The position numbers and the translations under genes were made by a program. The notes below the pieces were generated by a model. The model did not search any database. It had not been told where the DNA came from and saw only the letters and a list, made by a program, of their open reading frames with translations. Positions 49,066-56,222 of a stretch of DNA of 64,000 nucleotides are shown one piece after another. Position 1 is the first letter of the stretch, and each line of letters starts with the position of its first letter. The DNA is taken from assembly GCF_009725235.1 (NCBI RefSeq), contig NZ_WJFC01000009.1, positions 1-64,000 of the forward strand, read 5' to 3'. This DNA comes from Scytonema sp. UIC 10036 (GTDB taxonomy: Bacteria > Cyanobacteriota > Cyanobacteriia > Cyanobacteriales > Nostocaceae).

Positions 49066-49653
49066 TGAGCTTATGGGAACTCCTTGTCATTTGTGTTTGT
49101 TACACTCAGCATATTATGGCGGTTCTAGTTGAGATAATATATAACTTTTAATAGGGGGATAATAAGTAATTTATCGTAAGCTAAAAAGTTTTTACATTCA
49201 TCAGTAGCCTTTGGTCAAAAGTAAGCTAAAGGACTAGAGACTAAGGACAAAAGACGAGCGCTAGAGATCTTAACATAGCTTATCTTAAGTTCTTTTAATA
49301 GACTTTGACAATGCTAGTAATTACACGGTAGCCATTGTCACTACTGACAGTACAAAATAAGAGCATTCGGTAAATAATACCATTTTGGATGCGTGGATTT
49401 TAGATTTTGGATTGAAAAAGCCTCAGTTGGACTTGATTCTATCCAATAATCTGTCGCACTCTTTTTTCAAATTGGTATAAGCTCAATCTCGATCGAGGCT
49501 ATCAAGATTATTAACAAGACGTAAGTTTTACGGATGCGCGAAAGTATAGTCTGTCTTAATCTTCCTAAATTAGGGATAAATAAGGCAGGCAAAAACCACT
49601 ATGTAAGATATAAATCAAAACGCGGACATCAAGTACACCAGAGGAATAACAGT
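49066..49653. promoter_or_regulatory. Divergent hmpA/hmpF regulatory region
   Basis: 588-bp spacer between the divergent hmp transcripts; contains a heptad-repeat fragment at about 49397-49414. In Nostoc, hmp genes are hormogonium-induced; no sigma-factor box was identified with confidence here. An in-frame extension of hmpF upstream to 49534 is open but lacks the family's normal N-terminus. Confidence 0.45.
49641..49645 (+). promoter_or_regulatory. Shine-Dalgarno GAGGA deciding the GTG start of hmpF
   Basis: Placed 8 nt before GTG 49654, which encodes the start of the conserved LYLAEVQKQKGG motif. Confidence 0.65.
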
Positions 49654-51390
49654 GTGCTATATTTAGCAGAAGTACAAAAACAAAAAGGCGGTTTACTCAG
49701 TGGCGGTGGCAAAACCGAACTGAAATTGTTGGCTTGCCAGCGAAATGACCAAAGCTGGACAACAGTGTCGGAAGAAACCATCGCGGGTGAAGAAGCTAGC
49801 AAATTAAATGATGGAGTCCTGATTCTGGTTGAACTCACTCCCAATCGCCAAGTGCAAAGGGTTCAAGAAGCGGGACGTCCGTTAATCAATATTTTGCAGA
49901 ACTTTTCCCGTCAGATAGAGAAATTCAAGGTTAAGGAAGAAGAAATCGATCAGTGGAAGCAGTCGCTGACATTTCAAGCACAGGAATTCAATCGCCGCGA
50001 AATGGAGTTAGAAGCGCGTTTGGAAGAACTGCAACACGTAGAGGAAAATGTTCAACGCTGTGAAACACAACTAAAGGAAGTAGAGGCGGCACGAGAGGAA
50101 GTAGAAAGGTTGCGAACAGAGATGGAGCGTAACCGTCAAGAATTAGAGGGGGCGTGGGAGCACTTGCGGGGTGAGCAACGCCGTTTGGAAGAATTTAAAG
50201 CAGAATGTCAGCAAGGGGCTGTGTTGGATGAAGAACAAAGCAAAACCTTGAATGAATTGCTGACTCGCCTCTCTACAAACGTTACATCTACACAAACAGT
50301 CCGCGAAAACCTCAATTTTGCCTTTGAAATTATAGAAAAGCAGCAAGCGGTGCTGAACCCACACTGGCAACAACTCGAACAGCAAAAAGCTGTGGTTGAG
50401 CACCAACAAGGAGAAGCCAGTCGCCTGTCACAAACTTTGTCCGCGCAAAAAAACGAATGGCAGCAAGCACAACAGTTTTTAGAAGAGCAAATAACAAATT
50501 TAAAAGTTGATACAGTCACCCTTGCCAACAAGCAGGAGTACGCTCGTTCTTTAAAAGAGCAGTTGCAGTATCAAGAAGAGTTATACAAGCAAGTTAGCTT
50601 TCTGGCTTCCATATCTAGTGATGTCATTTCTACGCCAAAAGTTGATATAGCGGCTTTAGAGAAAAGGTCTGTAGAACAACTGCAAGACACTGTGCGGGAT
50701 TTGCAACAAAAGTTAAATATAGACTCTAACTTTGTTAACGAACAAGAACAAGAATTAACAGAAAGACAAAAAATTATAGAAGAACTGCAAAATAAGATAA
50801 ATCAAGTGTCGGGAGGAGAACGTTCCAAATTAGAGTCCGAACTAGTAGATGAAAAAGATTCTTATCAAATGTTGAACCAAACTTTGGTAGGACAGCGTCG
50901 TAGTTTGCAGGAACGGACAGAAGTTTGCAGGCAACATCAACTCGTGCTCTGTAAAAAACAAGGAAAAACTCCGGGTTCCGAACTTGAGGATAAAAGCACA
51001 GATTTCAAACAAATCCTCGCACGTATTGACCAACAACGGCAGCAACAAGGGCAGGAATTGCAAAGCCTCGAAAGTGAAATCGAACAGATGCGTAGCAATA
51101 TCGAGCAAGTTCAAAGCGTTATTGAGCAACAAACTCAACAGCATCAAACAAAGTACCAAGAGATCCAAGCTATAGAAGAGAACTTGCTGTCCGTGCAAAC
51201 TGCGATCGCAGAATCTCAAACCCGATTAAGCTTATATCAAGATTTACAACCCATTCAAGACACTGTAGATGGGTTGCGACACAAGTTAGAAGGTATAGCT
51301 CAATCTCTGGCTCAAGTACAGGAAGTAGAGAATTATCACAGTCAAGCAATTAACCAGATGCGACAAACCTTAGAAAATATTTTATCGTAA
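49654..51390 (+). CDS. hmpF: HmpF: coiled-coil motility regulator
   Basis: 578 residues from GTG 49654. The N-terminal 90 residues are globular and match HmpF of filamentous cyanobacteria (LYLAEVQKQKGGLLSGGGKT, LKLLACQRNDQSW, LNDGVLILVELTPNRQVQRV, QEAGRPLINILQNFSRQ); the rest is almost continuous coiled coil rich in Glu/Gln/Arg. HmpF is known in Nostoc punctiforme to localise dynamically to cell poles and to activate type IV pili during hormogonium gliding, acting with HmpA-E. Encoded divergently from hmpA. A TnpB-type element is inserted about 200 bp downstream, after the gene's end. Confidence 0.88.
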   Translation: MLYLAEVQKQKGGLLSGGGKTELKLLACQRNDQSWTTVSEETIAGEEASKLNDGVLILVELTPNRQVQRVQEAGRPLINILQNFSRQIEKFKVKEEEIDQWKQSLTFQAQEFNRREMELEARLEELQHVEENVQRCETQLKEVEAAREEVERLRTEMERNRQELEGAWEHLRGEQRRLEEFKAECQQGAVLDEEQSKTLNELLTRLSTNVTSTQTVRENLNFAFEIIEKQQAVLNPHWQQLEQQKAVVEHQQGEASRLSQTLSAQKNEWQQAQQFLEEQITNLKVDTVTLANKQEYARSLKEQLQYQEELYKQVSFLASISSDVISTPKVDIAALEKRSVEQLQDTVRDLQQKLNIDSNFVNEQEQELTERQKIIEELQNKINQVSGGERSKLESELVDEKDSYQMLNQTLVGQRRSLQERTEVCRQHQLVLCKKQGKTPGSELEDKSTDFKQILARIDQQRQQQGQELQSLESEIEQMRSNIEQVQSVIEQQTQQHQTKYQEIQAIEENLLSVQTAIAESQTRLSLYQDLQPIQDTVDGLRHKLEGIAQSLAQVQEVENYHSQAINQMRQTLENILS

Positions 51391-51405
51391 AGCACCCAAA
51401 TACAG

Positions 51406-51436
51406 CGTAGGTTGGGTTGAGGAACGAAACCCAACA
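51406..51436. repeat. GTAGGTTGGGTT element
   Basis: Exact-core copy 15 bp after the hmpF stop; its stem TTGGGTT/AACCCAA could serve as a transcript end. Confidence 0.85.
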
Positions 51437-51675
51437 TAACAGTGACAATAGGTAAGGGTAATAGCAGTCAGCAAATGGGCTCTCATGGTCGTAAACCTTT
51501 GCGTAAATGTGTATACGTTTGGAGAAAAAATTAGTGTCATACTATAATCATCTTCACTCTAGTAATGATTTAGCTTAATCCAAAAGAAGCCTCTCACTCA
51601 CCCTGTACTCAGGGGAGTGATGAGATGAATTTTGGGGCAATGACGAAAGCATCCCCTCCTCAAGTACCGAGACGG

Positions 51676-51846
51676 TCAACGCGGGAGTGGGGTGCTTGAG
51701 GAATTGCCAAATTCTTGTGGCTGGGGTAGAGAGTCTATTAGTTCTTCAAGTACTTGGGTCATAGTTTTATCTGCCTGTGCGGCATATAGTTGTAACTTAT
51801 TCAATCTTCGAGATGATATCCTGATTTTTAATGATTTATCTTTCAT
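51676..51846 (-). CDS. Ribbon-helix-helix (CopG-like) protein carried by the IS element
   Basis: 56 residues from the ATG at 51846: MKDKSLKIRISSRRLNKLQL, then YAAQADKTMTQVLEELIDSL, a beta strand and two helices as in RHH DNA-binding proteins. A GGGGG stretch 6 nt upstream may serve as a ribosome-binding site. Divergent from tnpB with only 61 bp between starts, so it is placed to bind and repress the tnpB promoter (inference). Short Pro-rich tail. Confidence 0.65.
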   Translation of the reverse strand: MKDKSLKIRISSRRLNKLQLYAAQADKTMTQVLEELIDSLPQPQEFGNSSSTPLPR

Positions 51847-51891
51847 GTTGTACCCCCGTTGTTCACTCTTTAATGCTAGCATAGGTGTAAC

Positions 51892-51900
51892 AAAGGAGGT
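51892..51900 (+). promoter_or_regulatory. Strong Shine-Dalgarno of tnpB (AAAGGAGGT)
   Basis: 8 nt before GTG 51908; it fixes the start there and rules out the open extension upstream to 51692, which runs antisense to the RHH gene. Confidence 0.8.
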
Positions 51901-51907
51901 GGTTAAA

Positions 51908-53143
51908 GTGTTGAATGCAATCAAGGTCAGACTATACCCAACAATTGAACAACAAGAAGCTCTAGCTAAGTCTTTTGGCTGTGCAAGATGGTATTGGAAT
52001 TATGCCTTAAATGCTTGTATTCAACACTACGAAGAAACTGGCAAATCATTACCGATGAAGACTTACAAGGGGATGTTGCCTCAGCTAAAGATTGAGCACC
52101 CCTGGCTAAAGACTGATTGCTATTCCTCTGTCCTACAATGCGTTGCTATTAATCTTAATAAGGCATACACAAACTTCTTTGAAGGACGAGCTAGGTTTCC
52201 TAAGTTCAAATCTAAGCACGGTAAGCAGTCAATTCAGTATCCTCAAAACGTAACAGTTGTAGAAAACTGCTTAAATATTCCTAAGGTTGGAATAGTTAAA
52301 GCGGTTTTTCATAAAGAAATCAAGGGGGTTATCAAGACTGTTACTATCAGCGAAACTCCCACAGAAAAATACTTTGCGTCTATTCTGTGTGAAACAGAGA
52401 ACGGCGAGAATGTATTTATAGATGACAAGGTTATTGGTATTGACCTTGGAATTAAAGACTTTGCAATCGTCCATGATGGGACAAAGGTTACAAAGTATTC
52501 AAACCCAAAACATATAAAAAAGCACGAGAAGAATCTAGCCAGGAAACAACAGAAGCTAGCGCGTAAAAAGAAGGGTAGTAAGTCTCGTGCTAAAGCTAAA
52601 AAACTGGTAGCGAAAGTTCACGAAAAAGTATCAAATTCCCGTCAAGACTTTCTGCATAAAGTATCAAGAAAGCTTGTAGATGAAAGCGAAATCATTACAG
52701 TTGAAAATCTCAACGTAAAGGGGCTGATACGGAACCGTAAGTTATCTAAATCTATTTCGGACGCCGGATGGGGGATGTTTGTCAATTTCTTGGATTACAA
52801 GCTACAGCGTAAAGGCGGTAAATTAATAGAGATTGACAGATTCTTTTCAAGTTCAAAGCTGTGTTCAAATTGCGGTCATGTTGTTGATGAGTTGCCACTG
52901 GATATCAGAGAATGGGATTGCCCATCCTGTACAACTCATCACGATAGAGATGGGAACGCAGCGCTGAACATCCGGAATGAAGGTATCCGAATTTTGAACT
53001 CTCAGACTAGTTCTGAAGTCTCTGGCGGAGGGTTCCCCGTTACTGCTAGTGGAGACTGCGTAAGACCACCTACTCGTAAGGGAAAGGGGCGGCGGTCTGT
53101 GAAGCTAGAAGCCTACACCGTACCTGTACTCAGGTCGGTGTAG
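51908..53143 (+). CDS. tnpB: TnpB, RNA-guided nuclease of IS200/IS605 family
   Basis: 411 residues from GTG 51908. N-terminal region AIKVRLYPTIEQQEALAKSF typical of TnpB; RuvC catalytic residues all present: Asp in IGIDLGIKDFA, Glu in ITVENLNVKGL, Asp in HHDRDGNAALNI. Zinc ribbon CSNC...CPSC is intact. TnpB proteins cut DNA guided by an omega RNA from the 3' end of the gene and promote element retention. The right-end hairpin overlaps the final codons, where that RNA scaffold would be. Appears intact and potentially active. Confidence 0.92.
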   Translation: MLNAIKVRLYPTIEQQEALAKSFGCARWYWNYALNACIQHYEETGKSLPMKTYKGMLPQLKIEHPWLKTDCYSSVLQCVAINLNKAYTNFFEGRARFPKFKSKHGKQSIQYPQNVTVVENCLNIPKVGIVKAVFHKEIKGVIKTVTISETPTEKYFASILCETENGENVFIDDKVIGIDLGIKDFAIVHDGTKVTKYSNPKHIKKHEKNLARKQQKLARKKKGSKSRAKAKKLVAKVHEKVSNSRQDFLHKVSRKLVDESEIITVENLNVKGLIRNRKLSKSISDAGWGMFVNFLDYKLQRKGGKLIEIDRFFSSSKLCSNCGHVVDELPLDIREWDCPSCTTHHDRDGNAALNIRNEGIRILNSQTSSEVSGGGFPVTASGDCVRPPTRKGKGRRSVKLEAYTVPVLRSV

Positions 53144-53173
53144 GTAGTTCACTGTGACTACTTTTGCAAGCTA

Positions 53174-54193
53174 TTACTCGAACATAATCCAATCACCTTG
53201 AACTCGAGCGATCGCACCACCAGGAAATGGATCGGTTTGCGAACGATTGGGTGCTGCAATCAAGGCTGTGAGTTTTTCAATCTGCTCAAAACTTGGAGCA
53301 ATAGCAAGTACTGCCAATAAAACTTGGCGCATAACCCGCCTCTGTAATGCTAGTGGTGCTTTCTGTAAAATACGACGATTTAATTTCAGTAGAACCAAGG
53401 AATCAGAACTTTTGTCCTTATCTCCTCCAATCTCTTTCCCAAACATTGCCTCTTCTCGTAACTGAAGAGCAGCTTGTTCTAAATAATCGACTTCTGCTTG
53501 CAAGATTTCAGCAGTTTGAGCTAAAGCTGATTCAACTTGAGGATTAAAATTTTCTTGCAAATAAGGGATTAACTCTTGGCGAATACGATTGCGAGCATAT
53601 TTCAATTCAAAGTTAGTAGAATCTTCCCAAATAGAAAGCTGAAAATCTCGACAAAACTGTCCTGTTTGGGTGCGCGTCACTTCTAAAAGCGGGCGAACAA
53701 GCAAAATCTTCTCAAAAAGCAAGCGTTGCCAAGTTAATGCTTGCAACCCATCTGCACCAGTTCCACGAATTAAATTATAAAGGAGAGTTTCAGCGCGATC
53801 GCTAGCTGTATGCCCTGTTACAATACAATCGAATTTATGTTCGCAAGCAATATCGCTCAAAACTTGATATCGCCAATCACGAGCGGAGGCTTCACTACTT
53901 GGAGGTGAATCAGCAGTTTGTAAATAAAAAGGAATTCCCCAAGCTAAGGCTTGGTTTTCGACATGAATTGCATTAGCTTGGGAATCAGTACGCCAACGAT
54001 GATCGCAATGAGCGATCGCTAAATCCCATCCCCATTTTGGTTGTAAATCTAACAGTAACTTTATCAAACACAGAGAGTCTTGCCCACCAGAGACGGCTAC
54101 TAACAGTCGATGATTGGGAGCGAATAGACGACGCGATCGAATAGTACGGTGTATTTTTGCATGGAGTGGCGTCCAAGGAATAGAAGAGGGCAT
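53174..54193 (-). CDS. tilS: tRNA(Ile)-lysidine synthase
   Basis: 339 residues. PP-loop SGGQDSLCLIKLLLDL near residue 35, then CDHRWRTDSQANA and VTGHTASDRAETLLYNLIRG, diagnostic for TilS. It makes lysidine at C34 of tRNA-Ile(CAU) so that it reads AUA; normally essential. The C-terminal region (residues about 215-335) is the cyanobacterial helical extension. The IS element ends only 30 bp from its stop codon, on the convergent side, leaving it undamaged. Confidence 0.96.
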   Translation of the reverse strand: MPSSIPWTPLHAKIHRTIRSRRLFAPNHRLLVAVSGGQDSLCLIKLLLDLQPKWGWDLAIAHCDHRWRTDSQANAIHVENQALAWGIPFYLQTADSPPSSEASARDWRYQVLSDIACEHKFDCIVTGHTASDRAETLLYNLIRGTGADGLQALTWQRLLFEKILLVRPLLEVTRTQTGQFCRDFQLSIWEDSTNFELKYARNRIRQELIPYLQENFNPQVESALAQTAEILQAEVDYLEQAALQLREEAMFGKEIGGDKDKSSDSLVLLKLNRRILQKAPLALQRRVMRQVLLAVLAIAPSFEQIEKLTALIAAPNRSQTDPFPGGAIARVQGDWIMFE

Positions 54194-54381
54194 TTAATAA
54201 TATTCACAATAAGCAACAATTTTTAACAACGAAACTCGATTGCTTGGAAATCTCTACTATAGCGATTCTCAACCAAATAAACTACAGTTTCATTTGCCTA
54301 CTTTGTCAATTTAAAACTATTTACTGGTAATACTTTCAACTATTATGTGCCCAATGACAACTTTGTTAAAGCTACTCTAAT

Positions 54382-54570
54382 TTATGGTTCTAAGCCTTGA
54401 CGACGCTTTTCTTCAATAATTTGTGTTAATTCATCAATAGAGTTGAGCTTTTTACCATTTTGTTGAAGACGCAACACCGCTTCATGCACTGCATCTTTAT
54501 CATCACGATGCTCGAGAATATATTGCCTTAACTCCTGCTGTGTCATAGCTTGATAATCTGGTTTTATCAT
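54382..54570 (-). CDS. DUF6887-type small protein, solo
   Basis: 62 residues with MTQQELRQYILEHRDDKDAV, the same family signature as the protein at 6941-7123, but with a different C-terminus (LNSIDELTQIIEEKRRQGLE). No DUF6888 partner is adjacent. The 37-bp HIP1 repeat (54574-54610) touches its 5' side, occupying the place where a partner or promoter would be. Confidence 0.65.
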   Translation of the reverse strand: MIKPDYQAMTQQELRQYILEHRDDKDAVHEAVLRLQQNGKKLNSIDELTQIIEEKRRQGLEP

Positions 54571-54573
54571 ATT

Positions 54574-54610
54574 GCGATCGCGAAGGGCAAGCTGTACCCA
54601 GCTTATCGCT
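54574..54610. repeat. 37-bp dispersed repeat containing HIP1, copy 2
   Basis: Same sequence as 5357-5393 apart from a base or two; lies between ung and the solo DUF6887 gene. Confidence 0.8.
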
Positions 54611-54612
54611 CT

Positions 54613-55287
54613 CTAAATGTCAGGAATTTGCCAATCAATCTCAGGCTTACCAAAAGAGCGTAATGCTGAATTGATAGCTGAGAAAGCTTTGCTACCAAAA
54701 AATCCATTACGCGCAGACAATGGAGAAGGATGTGCAGATTGTACAACAATATGGCGATCGGTATCTATTAACTTCAGTTTCTTTTGTGCGTAACCACCCC
54801 ACAGCACAAAGACTACAGGATCTGTCTTTTGATTCACTTTGGTAATAACAGCATCTGTAAAAGTTTCCCAACCTTTATTTTTATGAGAATTTGGAGTGTG
54901 TGCGCGTACAGTTAATACTGCATTTAACATCAAAATCCCTTGCTTAGCCCATGTTACGAGGTAGCCATTATTTGGAATATTAAAACTAACATCATCTTTG
55001 AGTTCTTTATAAATATTAACTAACGATGGAGGAGGTTTAATACCCGGTCTGACAGAAAAGCACAATCCATGAGCTTGATTGTCATCATGATAAGGGTCTT
55101 GTCCCAGCAAAAGGACATTCACTTGTTCGTATGGTGTGAGTTCAAAAGCAGAAAAGACATCTTCTTCAGGAGGATAAATTGAGTAAGATTGCCTTTCCTC
55201 TTTAAGAAAATCTTGAAGTTTTTGAAAGTAAGGTTTATCAAATTCCTCAGCAAGTACAGTTTGCCAAGAAGTAGGAAGTTGGGTCAT
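54613..55287 (-). CDS. ung: Uracil-DNA glycosylase, family 1
   Basis: 224 residues. Water-activating motif GQDPYH (Asp64) and the minor-groove loop HPSPLSARNGFFG (His about 186), with KPPPSLVNIYKEL (Pro-rich loop) and GILMLNAVLTV: the full Ung signature. Excises uracil from DNA in base excision repair. It lies beside nth, another base-excision gene, on the same strand. Confidence 0.97.
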   Translation of the reverse strand: MTQLPTSWQTVLAEEFDKPYFQKLQDFLKEERQSYSIYPPEEDVFSAFELTPYEQVNVLLLGQDPYHDDNQAHGLCFSVRPGIKPPPSLVNIYKELKDDVSFNIPNNGYLVTWAKQGILMLNAVLTVRAHTPNSHKNKGWETFTDAVITKVNQKTDPVVFVLWGGYAQKKLKLIDTDRHIVVQSAHPSPLSARNGFFGSKAFSAINSALRSFGKPEIDWQIPDI

Positions 55288-55295
55288 TTGTTAGT

Positions 55296-55376
55296 AGTTG
55301 GTGGTTAGTGGTTAGTGGTTAGTTGTTAGTTGTTAGTTGTTAGTTGTTAGTTGTTAGTTGTTATTGGTCACTGGTC
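55296..55376. repeat. GGTTAGT/TGTTAGT heptad array
   Basis: About ten tandem 7-bp units (GTTAGTG then GTTAGTT) fill the ung-nth spacer; the same units form the hairpin at 34393-34454 and flank 62990-63222. Confidence 0.85.
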
Positions 55377-56018
55377 ACTGTTTGTTACACCAATTTTTTC
55401 ACATACATTATTTAGAACGCACTCCGCGCACTTTGGTTTTTTTGATATGCAGGTGTAACGCCCGTGAAGAACAACGGCTGGTCCCCAAAAAGTCCATTCT
55501 TCTTGAGGAACTAATTGCATTAACTCTTGCTCTATCGTTTCTGGTGTTTTACGTTTTGTTAAGCCCAGGCGTTGGCTAACGCGGGCAACATGGGTATCAA
55601 CAATAATTCCAGAAGGAGTATTAAAAGCGCTGTTGAGAACGACATTGGCTGTTTTGCGAGCCACTCCAGGTAGAGTCACCAGTTCATCCATTGTTTTGGG
55701 AACCTCTCCCCCATATCTCTCAACTAAGTCTTGACACATACTTTTGACGGTTTTGGCTTTGTTGCGGTAAAAACCAGTTGGTTTTAGGTCTTCCTCCAGT
55801 TCTAAAATATCGGCGTCAGCATAAGCTTGAGCCGTGGGATATTTGGGAAATAAAGTTTTAGTGACTTTGTTTACCCGTTCATCAGTACACTGTGCTGCAA
55901 GAATCGTTGCAACTAGGAGTTGAAGCGGAGTCTCCCAATCTAACTCGTATTTAGCGTTGGGATAGGTTTGTTTCAATTTGTTAAGAATTGTTTCAATGTT
56001 TTGAGTGCTGGTGGGCAT
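55368..56018 (-). CDS. nth: Endonuclease III
   Basis: 216 residues. Helix-hairpin-helix LPGVARKTANVV with catalytic Lys122, catalytic Asp141 in IIVDTHVARVSQR, and the [4Fe-4S] loop CISKKPKCAECVLNNVC (C-x6-C-x2-C-x5-C). Removes oxidised pyrimidines and nicks the abasic site. Its last codons run into the heptad array shared with the ung upstream region, which gives an atypical C-terminus (VTNSDQ). Confidence 0.97.
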   Translation of the reverse strand: MPTSTQNIETILNKLKQTYPNAKYELDWETPLQLLVATILAAQCTDERVNKVTKTLFPKYPTAQAYADADILELEEDLKPTGFYRNKAKTVKSMCQDLVERYGGEVPKTMDELVTLPGVARKTANVVLNSAFNTPSGIIVDTHVARVSQRLGLTKRKTPETIEQELMQLVPQEEWTFWGPAVVLHGRYTCISKKPKCAECVLNNVCEKIGVTNSDQ

Positions 56019-56222
56019 AAAAATAATGTTATTAATTTAACTATTCTTTGCCCGTTATACCTCTTTAAACAAAATTTAGCAAAGTGGGAAAACCCTATGG
56101 GGATCTAACCGCTCTGATACAGTTATGGCACTCAGTACATTTTTTCTAAATCCGATACGCTTATCGCGCTTTCTCAATAACATAAAGTCATATAGCGTGT
56201 TTATACCTTTGTGCAGACTACT

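Larger units (their letters stand above)
51593..53144 (+). mobile_element. IS200/IS605-type element, tnpB-only (IS1341-like), with RHH gene
   Basis: Left end: subterminal hairpin CTCACTCACCCTGTACTCAG... at 51593-51624. Right end: hairpin 53112-53144 (CCTACACCG, inner ACCT/AGGT, CGGTGTAGG) that includes the last codons of tnpB. Both hairpins expose the same loop word TGTACTCAG, as expected for ends recognised as single-stranded hairpins. There is no TnpA Y1 transposase gene, so it would depend on one in trans. Exact boundaries are approximate. Confidence 0.75.

Noticed and set aside
51692..51907. Upstream in-frame extension of tnpB
   Set aside because: It runs antisense through the RHH gene, and a strong AAAGGAGGT plus GTG at 51908 starts the conserved TnpB N-terminus.
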